Assembly (NCBI GenBank): GCA_029227815.1
Contig: CP118523.1
Span: 2,418,001-2,482,000, forward strand
Source: Clostridiaceae bacterium M8S5
Lineage (GTDB): Bacteria > Bacillota > Clostridia > Tissierellales > MCWD3
DNA: 64,000 nt
Direction of reading: 5' to 3'
Position numbers and translations under genes: made by a program. The notes below the pieces were generated by a model. The model made no database searches, was not told the origin of the DNA, and saw only the letters and a program-made list of their open reading frames with translations. Below, piece by piece: positions 34,398 to 43,960 of this stretch; the first letter of the stretch is position 1; the number at the start of each line of letters is the position of its first letter.

Positions 34398-36607
34398 TAT
34401 TCCGCCTTCATTTCTCTTCTTTTTTTAACTAAGAATGTCGCAACATCTACACCTTTTGATCCTCTACCAAAACCAGCATCTATACCTTGCTTAACAGCCA
34501 TTTCTGGAGTAACTTGTGTTCCACCGGCAGCTATCATGATTTTCTCTCTGATACCTTTTTCTATGCAAAGCTCATTGATTCTTTTCATATTTTTGTAATG
34601 GATATCATCGTGACTAATTATAGTTGAAGCTAATATGGCATCTGCATTTAGCTCTATAGCAGCATCCACTAATTTCTCAACAGGCACTGACGTTCCAAGG
34701 TAGTGACACTCTATTCCATATTTCTCTATTCCACCATGTTTAATATCTATTATCTCTCTTAAACCAACTGAATGCTCATCTTCACCAACTGTTCCTGCAA
34801 CTATCTTCATTGGTTTATCTTTTACATCTGCTCTGATCTCATCATCAGTCATAACTATTGGCTTAGGAGGTATTACTAAATCATTGATATCTATTGTAAA
34901 AGGAACTTTTCCTTTCATCTCTATTCTCGTACCTTCTGATGTTTGCATTATTTCCTTATGGATAACCTCTACTTCTTCAAGGTTCATTTTCTTACCAAAC
35001 TCAAGTGCTGCAAATTCAGCAGTTCTTTCATCTGTAGGTAACATCATAGTTATCAATATAGTACCATCGCCTTGCCATTCCATTTCTGGCTTAAGAAGTG
35101 AACTCTCTCTTAGATGCTTATTTTCCTGCATTCTCTTATATACATTGTCACTCTCATCAAGTTCATCAATGTATATTATCTTATCTCTATCTTCAAATGA
35201 ACACCCATCTATCAATGATGCTGGATTGCTTGTAGCGTTTTCATCATATTGAGCAACATTGTTGTATCCATATAGAGCAGTTACTGGAGCCATGTAATCT
35301 TCATCTCTATCATAAACTGTACCTACTCCAACTCCACCGTTTATTTTTCTAGCTATTCCATCTCCATTTCTTTCTGGATAGTAGCCTGAATCTACAAAAA
35401 ATCCTTGCTCAACAGCATTAAAATATCCACCTATTTCTAGTATTTCTTCCATGAATAAGACTGCTCTTTCTTTAAGTTCTCTAACTTTATCAGCTAAAAA
35501 TCCTTCTTCTCTTTTTAACTCTAGCATATCCATTAATCCATCCATACCTACTAGAGCCTGTTTAGCAGTATCTGTTCCTTCTATGTTAAATATATGCCAT
35601 GGAACATTTCTACCTTCATCAGGTGTGATAGTAGACTGTATCTCTGCTCTTGTAAGTTTAGATATCAATAGATTTAGCGTATGTGTTACTGTCGCCTCTC
35701 TAGTCGATGAACCCATATATTTAGTGTTTTGTTGAGCTCTCATCTTGTACTCTCTAAACATCTCACGAAGTGCTACTGCATAAGGTAAATCAAGCTTCAT
35801 ACATGGTGCAGGTGGTGCTGTAGGAGGTACAGTAGATAAGCATATATTTTCCTTTTTCATACCTGCTTTTACTGAGAATATTGAGTTTATAGCATGTTGT
35901 ACCATAAGCTCAGGCATAACTTTCCATGCTTCTCTAGCTGTAGCATTTGCATTATGTGCTCCATCTATCTGAGCAATGTCAGCCCATGCCATAACTTTCT
36001 TAGCATTTGCTGCATCAACAAATGATCTAATCATATTTACATTCCTATAAAGAACGTTATACTGTGGATCTTGATGTGCTCCGTTTACACCTTCTTCTGC
36101 AAACATTACAGCAACCTCAGGACCTGCAACACCACTTACATATGAATGATAGTTTATAGGACGACCTACTTCTTCTTCTATCATATCTAGTGCTTTTCTC
36201 TGTGCTCTTACTTGCTTTCTTGTAACAGGTATACCACCTATACCTTGTGGTGAGCCTTCTATTAATCCATCAAAGTGACTCTGCCCAGCAGTTCTGATAA
36301 CCATTATATGATCAGCTCCATGCCATGCAGCCATTCTCATTCTTCTGATATCATCTTCAAATCTACCAGATGCAATCTCTGTAGTTATTACACTAGTTGG
36401 TTGTGGGTCTATGTTATCAAAAAAGTGTGCTGCTGGTAATGGCTCGCTTTGCTCTAATCCCTTACTACAATCTGAATATTTAAATTTCCCTATTTGTGCT
36501 TTTCCTAGTGGCTCTCTCCAATGCCAACCTCTTCTCTTTGGAGCGTATTTATCTAAATCTTTTAATATATTCTCTATATTAAGCTTTTCATTTGGTTTTA
36601 ATTTCAT
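34397..36607 (-). CDS. oraE: D-ornithine 4,5-aminomutase, large (B12/PLP) subunit
   Basis: 736 aa. Catalyses the adenosylcobalamin- and PLP-dependent shift of the terminal amino group of D-ornithine to give 2,4-diaminopentanoate. The C-terminal Rossmann domain has D-x-H-x-x-G at residues 610-615 (DEHSVG), where His612 binds cobalt, and Lys623 eleven residues later (DIKHGG); this H-x10-K pair has the same spacing as the known cobalamin His and PLP Lys of Clostridium sticklandii OraE. The N-terminal two thirds form the TIM barrel (VPWHIFNIEGTDTAKQ). TAATG overlap with oraS means coupled translation. Strong codon bias suggests high expression. Confidence 0.98.
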   Translation of the reverse strand: MKLKPNEKLNIENILKDLDKYAPKRRGWHWREPLGKAQIGKFKYSDCSKGLEQSEPLPAAHFFDNIDPQPTSVITTEIASGRFEDDIRRMRMAAWHGADHIMVIRTAGQSHFDGLIEGSPQGIGGIPVTRKQVRAQRKALDMIEEEVGRPINYHSYVSGVAGPEVAVMFAEEGVNGAHQDPQYNVLYRNVNMIRSFVDAANAKKVMAWADIAQIDGAHNANATAREAWKVMPELMVQHAINSIFSVKAGMKKENICLSTVPPTAPPAPCMKLDLPYAVALREMFREYKMRAQQNTKYMGSSTREATVTHTLNLLISKLTRAEIQSTITPDEGRNVPWHIFNIEGTDTAKQALVGMDGLMDMLELKREEGFLADKVRELKERAVLFMEEILEIGGYFNAVEQGFFVDSGYYPERNGDGIARKINGGVGVGTVYDRDEDYMAPVTALYGYNNVAQYDENATSNPASLIDGCSFEDRDKIIYIDELDESDNVYKRMQENKHLRESSLLKPEMEWQGDGTILITMMLPTDERTAEFAALEFGKKMNLEEVEVIHKEIMQTSEGTRIEMKGKVPFTIDINDLVIPPKPIVMTDDEIRADVKDKPMKIVAGTVGEDEHSVGLREIIDIKHGGIEKYGIECHYLGTSVPVEKLVDAAIELNADAILASTIISHDDIHYKNMKRINELCIEKGIREKIMIAAGGTQVTPEMAVKQGIDAGFGRGSKGVDVATFLVKKRREMKAE

Positions 36608-36972
36608 TATTTCGCACCTCCGTCAAAAGCTTTCTCTACTGTCTCCCAAAGTTCATCTTTCATTAATCTAAGCCCTGCGTCTCTGACACTTAAATTATTT
36701 AATTTAGCCGCCTTATATATTACATGACCTGCACCTTTACCCATTAATCCTTTATCTATAACTTTGTTAACTAATTCTTTAGCTTCTATACTAGAAAAAC
36801 CCATTCTAAGTAATATTGATCTTTCTATTGATGGAGAAGTACTCTTTTCAGCTAATTCTATTATAGGATCAATTATTTGCTCTGCTAATTTCCAAAATCG
36901 TTCTTCTAATTGAGCCTCTGTTAAATCTTTTAGATGTGCTCTTCTCGTTTGAAAATCGTCTGCTCTACTCAT
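36607..36972 (-). CDS. oraS: D-ornithine 4,5-aminomutase, small subunit
   Basis: 121 aa, matching known OraS length. Starts MSRADDFQTRRAHLKDL, continues LRMGFSSIEAKELVNKV and ends DELWETVEKAFDGGAK. It forms the alpha2beta2 enzyme with OraE and is needed for its activity; it binds no cofactor itself. Overlaps the oraE start by one base (TAATG), giving equal output of both subunits. It lies 13 nt after ortB. Confidence 0.97.
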   Translation of the reverse strand: MSRADDFQTRRAHLKDLTEAQLEERFWKLAEQIIDPIIELAEKSTSPSIERSILLRMGFSSIEAKELVNKVIDKGLMGKGAGHVIYKAAKLNNLSVRDAGLRLMKDELWETVEKAFDGGAK

Positions 36973-36985
36973 TAAGTCATCCCTC

Positions 36986-38401
36986 CTAAAAATTTATGTT
37001 AATCTCTTTAAGTAAATTTTTCACATATTCTTCATTTCTATTTATTTCTTCTGTTAAAAAGCTAATATCTTCGTTTGATACACTTGTTAATTTATTGTTT
37101 TTGACTGCGTTAGTAATCAATGACTTTCTGAGTTTATCCATATCTATGTCCTTTGCTTTGATAAGCTCTGGACTACTTGGCAAGATTATATTCTTTCCTG
37201 GTATTTGTTCTTTTGGATCTCCTATGATTACTTCTATTCCGTTTTCTTTTGCAAAGGACAGCTGTGGTTGGATGTGTTTTCCAGCACCAGTATATTCTGT
37301 CTCTTGTACTACTATAATCTTATCTTCATCTAGCTCTTGAGCTAATGAAAAGGCTGCTGTCAATGAAGTATTGCCTGCTGGCCCTCTTTCTAATCCTTCT
37401 AACTGTGCAAGAGCTTCTGTTATATAGAATACTTCTCCTTGGGTCACAGTTAGATATCTATCCATATATCTAAGTGGTCTTGCAGCTGACCTTGGAACAT
37501 CTGATCTATCTGGCCATGTTGAAAATGGCATACCAAAACCTGTGTGTCCAGTTGTAAATGATTTCTTATTAAACTGGTTGTCGCTTGCCATATGCAACCC
37601 TTTTAAATCTACACTAGCACCAATAATCTGCACATTACTTGCTCCTGCCTTAATCAAACCTCTAGCTGTACCTGTAAGATTTCCACCACCTGCGTTAGTT
37701 GCAACTACAACATCAGGATCTCTTCCTTCTTTCTCTCTAAACTGCATAGCAATCTCATATCCTAAAGTTTCTACACCTGCTATACCAAATGGAGTATATA
37801 ATGATGCATTAAAGTATCCTGTTTCTTCTAATAACAATAAGAAATAATAAAACAACTCTGGCCCTACTGTTAATTGAACAACCTCTGCTCCATAAGCCTC
37901 ACATTTTCTAGCCTTTTCTATGATCTCTGGCTGACCTTTCCATTTTGAATCATAGCATTCTTGTACTATTATACAATCTAGACCATGCATAGCAGCTTGA
38001 CTTGCTACTGCCGCTCCATAATTTCCACTTGTTGCAGCTATAACTCCTTTATAGCCCAATTTTTTAGCATGATAAACTGCATTTGCAGCTCTCCTAGCTT
38101 TAAAACTACCTGAAGGATTACTTGCTTCATCTTTTACAAATATTCTAGCACCCTTACCCTTAGGTGCAAATTTTCTTGCTACTTCAGTCAGATTTCTTAA
38201 CTCATATATTGGTGTATTCCCCACACCTGTTCTTCCTTGTATTTCTATCATTTCTTCTAGCGTATATCCTGTTTCTTTCATCATTCTTTCATAATCAAAA
38301 GATATACCATCAGCTTCGAATTCTTTGTAATCTATTCCTACAGCTTTTTTCATTATTTCATTTTTTCTAGACATAACGGCTAAATAACTATTATCTTTCA
38401 T
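36986..38401 (-). CDS. ortB: 2-amino-4-oxopentanoate thiolase, PLP subunit
   Basis: 471 aa from the ATG six bases after AGGTG (MKDNSYLAVMSRK). PLP fold-type II: the PLP lysine is in NPSGSFKARRAANAV (about residue 100), with ATSGNYGAAVASQA as the phosphate-cup/substrate loop and TNAGGGNLTGTARG as the Gly-rich PLP-phosphate loop. With OrtA it splits 2-amino-4-oxopentanoate with CoA into acetyl-CoA and alanine. The gene overlaps ortA by 11 nt and is followed 13 nt later by oraS. Confidence 0.96.
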   Translation of the reverse strand: MKDNSYLAVMSRKNEIMKKAVGIDYKEFEADGISFDYERMMKETGYTLEEMIEIQGRTGVGNTPIYELRNLTEVARKFAPKGKGARIFVKDEASNPSGSFKARRAANAVYHAKKLGYKGVIAATSGNYGAAVASQAAMHGLDCIIVQECYDSKWKGQPEIIEKARKCEAYGAEVVQLTVGPELFYYFLLLLEETGYFNASLYTPFGIAGVETLGYEIAMQFREKEGRDPDVVVATNAGGGNLTGTARGLIKAGASNVQIIGASVDLKGLHMASDNQFNKKSFTTGHTGFGMPFSTWPDRSDVPRSAARPLRYMDRYLTVTQGEVFYITEALAQLEGLERGPAGNTSLTAAFSLAQELDEDKIIVVQETEYTGAGKHIQPQLSFAKENGIEVIIGDPKEQIPGKNIILPSSPELIKAKDIDMDKLRKSLITNAVKNNKLTSVSNEDISFLTEEINRNEEYVKNLLKEININF

Positions 38402-38705
38402 TATTTTCACCTGCCTTTAATATTTCTCTAAGCTGTCTTCCTATATACATAAGCTCAGGTACAAAATTCCCATAATTATGTTTATATACTGGATTTACTT
38501 CTAGTAGCTTACCTTTCATTTTTCTACCAATATAAGTTTCAACTTCAACTATATCTCCTATTTGGGCTTCTTCATCAACTAAAAATCCTTTATCCCACAG
38601 TTCAAGTGGAACTTCTTTAGTATCCTCTGGCACCTGTGGAGCTCTTTGGTCAGGAGTCAATACGATATTGTGAATTCTCACCCAATCTCCTTTTTTAGCT
38701 AACAT
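38391..38705 (-). CDS. ortA: 2-amino-4-oxopentanoate thiolase, small subunit
   Basis: 104 aa, matching OrtA size. MLAKKGDWVRIHNIVLTPDQRAP begins it, followed by PLELWDKGFLVDEEAQIGDIVEVETYIGR and NYGNFVPEL, a beta-barrel-type small protein. It has no cofactor motif and acts as partner of OrtB. The gene sits 18 nt after ord and overlaps ortB, so the thiolase genes are co-translated. The start ATG has AAAGGAGC nearby. Confidence 0.95.
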   Translation of the reverse strand: MLAKKGDWVRIHNIVLTPDQRAPQVPEDTKEVPLELWDKGFLVDEEAQIGDIVEVETYIGRKMKGKLLEVNPVYKHNYGNFVPELMYIGRQLREILKAGENNER

Positions 38706-38723
38706 TTAATCAGCTCCTTTTTA

Positions 38724-39776
38724 TTAATCTCTATCTATTAAATCTCTCATATCTCCCATTATTGCTCTAGGTACTGGTAAATCTAACATAGTCTTTAAAC
38801 CAGCTTTAGAGTTAATTACGTGAGGTATCATATTTACACACATAGCTATAGTTCCTATTCCACCTGGCACCTCTGGTTTGATACTCATATTGATATCTGG
38901 TGTACCTTTAATAGTAATATAATCACCTGTGTCTGTTCCTTCTAATTGAGGTTCTACTTGTTGTGGATGTACCATTTCTACCTTTAAATCTCCATCAACA
39001 TAACCATAGCCTAACATATTACAACCTGCAACATTACCTGGCTGTACTTCCACATACTTAGTCTTTCTATATACATTCGATACTATTGGAGCCATTGTTT
39101 GCTTTATTTCGTCACTTAACTTCCAACCAATAGCATCTGTTATCATACCTATTGATTCAGCAAATCCTACATGTCCTGCAAGTGTTCCATCTTCAGCACC
39201 TTTAATAAACTCTTCCTTAGTTATACCAACGCCTTGTTCTTCCATAACAGCATGCCCAAATGGAGATAAACTGTTAACTCTCTCTGCTTTAATATGGTCA
39301 ACATCTATACATGCTCCTGTTAAAGTAACAACTAATAAATCCATTATTAATCCTGGATTTATACCAGTACCTAATACTGTTACTCCATTAGCTTTTGCTA
39401 TTTCATTAAGCTTTTTAGCTAGCTCTGGCTCTTGTGCTTGAGGGTATGCCATTTCTTCTGCAGTTGAAACTATATTGATTTTTTTCTCTAATATCAGTTT
39501 CAATTTATCAAAAGTCTTAGCTGTAAATGAATCAGTAGCTATAAGAGCAACATCAATGTTCTTATTACTTGTTACTTCTTCTATATCATTACTAATTATA
39601 ACCTCTGCTCTATTTCCTTTATCTACTCCTAATACTTCATACATGCTCTTTCCAACTCTTGCTTCATTTCTATCACATACACCAACTATTTCTACACCTT
39701 TTTTCTTTAATAGCATGTCAGCCATTCCACTTCCCATAGCTCCAAATCCCCAAATTATTACTCTAACATTTTCCAT
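38724..39776 (-). CDS. ord: 2,4-diaminopentanoate dehydrogenase
   Basis: 350 aa from the ATG (MENVRVIIWGFGAMGSG) after TTGGAGGTG; a frame 26 codons longer has no ribosome binding site and would cross the leader. The Rossmann GxGxxG-type motif WGFGAMGSG (residues 9-17) and VGVCDRNEARVGK bind NAD(P). It oxidizes 2,4-diaminopentanoate to 2-amino-4-oxopentanoate and ammonia. EEQGVGITKEEF and NPGLIMDLLVVTL are family segments. It is the first gene of the ornithine operon, about 90 nt downstream of a sigma-54 promoter. Confidence 0.95.
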   Translation of the reverse strand: MENVRVIIWGFGAMGSGMADMLLKKKGVEIVGVCDRNEARVGKSMYEVLGVDKGNRAEVIISNDIEEVTSNKNIDVALIATDSFTAKTFDKLKLILEKKINIVSTAEEMAYPQAQEPELAKKLNEIAKANGVTVLGTGINPGLIMDLLVVTLTGACIDVDHIKAERVNSLSPFGHAVMEEQGVGITKEEFIKGAEDGTLAGHVGFAESIGMITDAIGWKLSDEIKQTMAPIVSNVYRKTKYVEVQPGNVAGCNMLGYGYVDGDLKVEMVHPQQVEPQLEGTDTGDYITIKGTPDINMSIKPEVPGGIGTIAMCVNMIPHVINSKAGLKTMLDLPVPRAIMGDMRDLIDRD

Positions 39777-39865
39777 TAAAATACACCTCCAAGTTTTATT
39801 ATTAATTCTTAAAATGAATATCTCTTTGAGATAACACCTTAAATATAATGACACTAATTATTATT

Positions 39866-39881
39866 TGCAATATCTGTGCCA
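39866..39881 (-). promoter_or_regulatory. sigma-54 promoter of the ornithine operon
   Basis: On the minus strand TGGCAC (39876-39881), five bases, TTGCA (39866-39870): a full match to the -24/-12 consensus TGGCAC-N5-TTGCA. It is oriented toward ord and pairs with the sigma-54 activator encoded next door. Confidence 0.92.
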
Positions 39882-39983
39882 AACTTTAGATAAAATTCGT
39901 TATATTTCATAAAAATAAGTGAATTAGCAAAACCTTGTATTTTGTAAGCTTTATGGCACGAAAATAGAAAAAACTCCTAAAAA

Positions 39984-40031
39984 ATAACTGCAAATCATTT
40001 TGCAGTTATGCGCAAAATATTTTGCAGTTAT
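39984..40031 (-). promoter_or_regulatory. enhancer-type upstream activating sites for the ornithine operon
   Basis: Two adjacent inverted repeats about 105-150 bp upstream of the sigma-54 promoter. Site 1 (39984-40009): ATAACTGCAAA / TTTGCAGTTAT with four bases between. Site 2 (40007-40031): GCAAAATATTTTGC, sharing the half site TTTGCAGTTAT. Position and dyad symmetry fit binding of the adjacent NtrC-family activator; site 2 reaches into the last codons of that gene. Confidence 0.8.
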
Positions 40032-41473
40032 TTAGATTTTATATCATATTTTTTTATTTTATGTTGCAAGGTTTGTCGTTTTATGTTTAATAGTTTTGCT
40101 GTCTTTGATATATTAAAATCAGTTTCGCTAAGTTTTACTGTAATAAGTTCCTCTTCTATTTCAGCCATAACCTCAGGTAATGACTTGTTTTTGTTCATAT
40201 TCTTTAGTATCCAATCATACTCACTATTAGCTTTCCTATTAAAATAATGTGTATCTTCAAAAAAATGACTAAAATACTCTTTTTTTAGCACGTGTTCATC
40301 ATCAGCAATCATATTCATTGCCGATTCTATTTTGTTTTGAAGCTCTCTTACATTTCCGGGCCATTCGTATTGCTTAAATATTTCTAAAGTACTATCTGAT
40401 ATCATCCAGACATCTTTATGGAATTTCTTATTATATTTTTTTATAAAGCAATCACATAGAAGTTTCATATCATTTTTTCTATCGCTCAATTTTGGTATCT
40501 CTATAGATAAAACTCCTATTCTATAATATAAATCTTTCCTAAGCCTACCTTCTTTTATTGCATCTTTAGGGTTTTCATTCATCGTCGCTATTATTTTTAC
40601 GTCTATAGGTATGTCTTTTAATCCGCCTACTCTCCTAATATATCCTTCCTGCAGTGCTCTAAGCAGTTTACTTTGTAACAAGATACCCATAGAATTAATC
40701 TCATCAAGTAACAATGTGCCACCATTGGCTTGCTCAAACAATCCAGGTCTATCTATAGCTCCTGTAAACCCTCCCTTTGACGTACCAAATAGTATGCCTT
40801 CCAAAAGAGTTTCTGGAAGTGCCGCACAATTCTGAGCTATAAAAGGTTTACTTCGCCTATTGCTTTCATTGTGTATGCTTTGTGAAAACAGTTCTTTCCC
40901 TGTTCCTGTCTCTCCATATATCAAAACACTTGAAGTAGTTTTAGACGCTTTTTTAGCTAAATTTATAGCTTTTTTTAATGGATCACTACTTCCTACTATA
41001 TCATCAAAAGTATATAATCTCTTTGTTATACTTTTAGTTATACTTTGACCTTTGAATTTCTTAGTAATTAACTGATCTTGCAAGTCTATAACCTGCTCTG
41101 ACAATTCCTTTATCTTTGTAACATCCTCTGCTATTTCTACGGCTCCCAATCTATTTTCACCATCAAATAGAGGTATAGTAGTATTTATAGTTGTTATGCT
41201 TTTACCTTTATAATTTGAATATGTTTGCTTTCTTTGTTCTATTATTCGTCCTATTTTCATTGCTGTTATAAGAGTGCTCGAATCTTCATCTAAACTAGGA
41301 AATATATCCAATATAGGTTTATTCATTACTTCTGATCTCTCTATTCCTTCAAGCTTCGCCATTGCTTCGTTATATAAAATGGTTATACCCTTTTTGTCTA
41401 TTACATGTATCCCTATATTGATGTGGTGCAAAATTTGTTGCAGTGTGCTAAATATAAGTTTTTCATTCCTCAT
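40028..41473 (-). CDS. PAS-sigma-54 activator of ornithine catabolism
   Basis: 481 aa. Residues about 10-125 are a PAS domain (NIGIHVIDKKGITILYNEA), probable sensor of ornithine or a pathway signal. Residues 165-400 are the AAA+ sigma-54 interaction domain: Walker A GETGTGKELF (about 185-194), the sigma-54 loop as GGFTGA instead of GAFTGA, Walker B GGTLLLDEINS, and an arginine-finger LRKDLYYRIGVLS. The C-terminal Fis-type helix-turn-helix is NISKTAKLLNIKRQTLQHKI. Its stop adjoins the inverted repeats and sigma-54 promoter of ord, so control of that operon is a strong inference. It lies 4 nt after phoR on the same strand. Confidence 0.9.
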   Translation of the reverse strand: MRNEKLIFSTLQQILHHINIGIHVIDKKGITILYNEAMAKLEGIERSEVMNKPILDIFPSLDEDSSTLITAMKIGRIIEQRKQTYSNYKGKSITTINTTIPLFDGENRLGAVEIAEDVTKIKELSEQVIDLQDQLITKKFKGQSITKSITKRLYTFDDIVGSSDPLKKAINLAKKASKTTSSVLIYGETGTGKELFSQSIHNESNRRSKPFIAQNCAALPETLLEGILFGTSKGGFTGAIDRPGLFEQANGGTLLLDEINSMGILLQSKLLRALQEGYIRRVGGLKDIPIDVKIIATMNENPKDAIKEGRLRKDLYYRIGVLSIEIPKLSDRKNDMKLLCDCFIKKYNKKFHKDVWMISDSTLEIFKQYEWPGNVRELQNKIESAMNMIADDEHVLKKEYFSHFFEDTHYFNRKANSEYDWILKNMNKNKSLPEVMAEIEEELITVKLSETDFNISKTAKLLNIKRQTLQHKIKKYDIKSK

Positions 41474-41477
41474 GCTA

Positions 41478-43247
41478 TCATCCTTTATTTACATTATTTT
41501 CGTAGGTAGGAATTATTACTTCAAACTCAGTACCTTTGTTTAGCTTGCTTTTCACTTTTATTTCTCCTTTAAATGCTATAACTATGTGTTTTACTATTGC
41601 CAATCCTAAACCAGTTCCTCCAATTTTTCTTGACCTTGCTTTATCGACTCTATAAAATCTCTCAAAAAGCCTAGGAATATGTTCTTTAGATATTCCTATA
41701 CCTGAATCTTTTATTTTTATATGAACATTCCCATCTATTTCATAACCTATTATTTCTATTTTCCCTCCATTGGGAGTGTACTTAACACTGTTATCAATTA
41801 GATTTATGAACATCTCTTTAAACCAGCTCAAATTTCCGTATATAGAAGGTAATCTCCCACTTATTTTTTCAGTAATCAATATCGCCTTCTTATCTGCTCT
41901 TTTTTCAAATATATCAATCAAATCAAGTATACATTCTCTTACATCTATATCCTGTTTTGATATCATTTGATGTTTATTCTCTATATCAGACAATATAAGT
42001 AAATCTTGAACTAATGCTGTAAGTCTCTTTGCTTCAATATCTATAATACCTAAAAATCTTCTTTTAACACGTTCATCTTTTATATTAGAATCCTTTAGCG
42101 TTTCTATAAAACCCTGTATAGAAGTGAGTGGAGTTTTAAGCTCATGTGAAACATTTGCAACAAAATCTTTTCTCATAGTTTCAAGCTTCCTTATCTCTGT
42201 TATATCTTGAAAACTTATTACTACTCCAATTTTTCTTGTAGGATTGTTATCTAATACAATATAGTTTGTATATACTAACAATACTCTATATGGATTAACA
42301 AGCTCTATCTCTAGTTTTGATGCAGTGTTGCTTTTTAATAATTCTTTTATTTTATTATTTAAGCCTTCATTTTTTAATGTCTCTAGTATATGCTTGTTTC
42401 TCACCTCTCTTTCTGTTACCTTGAACATATTTTCTGCTGCTTGGTTTATAAATATTACATTTCCTATATTATTTATAGCTATAATACCATTTATCATACT
42501 AGTTAAAATAGCTTTAGTCTTCATACTATTTTCTTCTAATTCTTCTATGTTTTCATATAATTTCTTGCTCATTATATTGAAACTGTTTGCAAGCACTCCA
42601 ATCTCATCGTTGCTTTTATAGTGAACCTCTTGTCCATATTTGCCATTTGCTATACTTTCTGTAGCAAGAGTCAGTTCTTTTATAGGTTTTGTTATGCTAT
42701 ATACATATCTATATCCCAAGAATATAGCTACTGCAGTTCCGAACCCAAGAGATATGAATATATAAATTATACTATCTGTATAATATTTGCTTACATCTGC
42801 TGTAGGCACTGACAATCTTATCACTGAAATCTCTCTATCTGTATTATTGTATGGCAAAGCTACGTAGTACATTTCCTTGTTAAGTGATTGGCTATATCTT
42901 TTAGCAATACCAATTTTCCCATTTAATGCTTCTTTGATTTCTTGTCTGTTTGCATGATTTTCAAGCTTTTTAATGTCTATATGCGAATCTCCTATAACAT
43001 AACCCCTGTCATTTATAAACGTAATCCTAGCATTTATATCCTTAGCATAATTTATTGCCATATCATTAAACGATATCTTTTCTTCCTCTTCAATGATAAA
43101 ATGCCTTATTAGTTTTGAATTTGTTAGTAGCTTATCTTCAAGATCTTTTATATAGTTTATTCTTAGCAAGCTCATAATTAATGACCCAGTGATTGCAACT
43201 GCTATTAACACTACTACCACTAACGCTACAAATAATCTTCTTTGCAT
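41478..43247 (-). CDS. phoR: PhoR-type sensor histidine kinase
   Basis: 589 aa. Transmembrane helix 1 at about residues 7-28 and helix 2 at about 162-185 bracket an extracytoplasmic PAS-like sensor. HAMP (about 186-240) precedes a PAS domain (about 245-350), HisKA with FVANVSHELKTPLTSIQGF (phospho-His about 369) and HATPase_c with NLIDNSVKYTPNGG, DSGIGISKEHIPRLFERFYRVDKARS, GGTGLGLAIVKH. Long PhoR form with HAMP and PAS as in Bacillus. It probably senses phosphate limitation or wall teichoic intermediates. It is 18 nt after phoP. Confidence 0.93.
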   Translation of the reverse strand: MQRRLFVALVVVVLIAVAITGSLIMSLLRINYIKDLEDKLLTNSKLIRHFIIEEEEKISFNDMAINYAKDINARITFINDRGYVIGDSHIDIKKLENHANRQEIKEALNGKIGIAKRYSQSLNKEMYYVALPYNNTDREISVIRLSVPTADVSKYYTDSIIYIFISLGFGTAVAIFLGYRYVYSITKPIKELTLATESIANGKYGQEVHYKSNDEIGVLANSFNIMSKKLYENIEELEENSMKTKAILTSMINGIIAINNIGNVIFINQAAENMFKVTEREVRNKHILETLKNEGLNNKIKELLKSNTASKLEIELVNPYRVLLVYTNYIVLDNNPTRKIGVVISFQDITEIRKLETMRKDFVANVSHELKTPLTSIQGFIETLKDSNIKDERVKRRFLGIIDIEAKRLTALVQDLLILSDIENKHQMISKQDIDVRECILDLIDIFEKRADKKAILITEKISGRLPSIYGNLSWFKEMFINLIDNSVKYTPNGGKIEIIGYEIDGNVHIKIKDSGIGISKEHIPRLFERFYRVDKARSRKIGGTGLGLAIVKHIVIAFKGEIKVKSKLNKGTEFEVIIPTYENNVNKG

Positions 43248-43265
43248 GGTTTTCTCCTTAGGCTA

Positions 43266-43943
43266 TTATTTTATTTTGTAGCCAACTCCACGTACCGTCT
43301 CTATAATACCATTATTATCTTCAATTTTTTTTCTCAGATGTCTTATATGAACATCTACTGTTCTAGTTTCACCAAAATAATCATATCCCCATACTTCATC
43401 TAATAAAAAATTTCTATTTAAAACCTTACCTTTATTAATAGCTAATATCTTTAACAGTTCAAATTCTTTTAAAGTGAGCTCAACTTTTTTACCCTTTTTA
43501 AGTACCATATGTTTATCTATATTGATTATCATATCTTCAAATTCTATGACCTCTTCATCTGTCTGCCTATCTCTATATGTTCTACGCATAACAGCTTTTA
43601 TTCTAGCAACTAACTCCCTTATTGAAAAAGGTTTTGTTAGATAGTCATCCGCGCCCATTTCTAAACCTAGTACTTTATCAAATTCTTCACTTTTAGCCGT
43701 AAGCATGATAATTGGTACATCTTTAGTTTTATTGTTTGATTTTAGGATTTTGCAAACTTCTATACCATCTCTTTTAGGTAACATTATATCCAGTAATATT
43801 AAATCTGGCATGATTAGATTTGCCTTTTCTACAGCTTCAACCCCATCAACTGCAATAGCAGTATTAAATCCATTGTTTTCTAGGTTGAATTTTATTAACT
43901 CTAAAATATGATCTTCATCTTCTACAATTAAAACCTTATGCAC
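43266..43943 (-). CDS. phoP: PhoP/PhoB-type response regulator
   Basis: 225 aa OmpR family. Receiver domain: VEDEDHILELI, phospho-Asp in LILLDIMLPKRDG (Asp52), and IIMLTAKSEEFD, with the K in YLTKPFSIREL. Winged-helix output ends FGETRTVDVHIRHLRKKIEDN and IETVRGVGYKIK. It is partner of the kinase 18 nt downstream and follows pgeF by 17 nt. Pho regulation is the usual role, though Pho boxes were not identified here. Confidence 0.93.
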   Translation of the reverse strand: MHKVLIVEDEDHILELIKFNLENNGFNTAIAVDGVEAVEKANLIMPDLILLDIMLPKRDGIEVCKILKSNNKTKDVPIIMLTAKSEEFDKVLGLEMGADDYLTKPFSIRELVARIKAVMRRTYRDRQTDEEVIEFEDMIINIDKHMVLKKGKKVELTLKEFELLKILAINKGKVLNRNFLLDEVWGYDYFGETRTVDVHIRHLRKKIEDNNGIIETVRGVGYKIK

Positions 43944-43960
43944 TCATAACCCTCCCTTAA

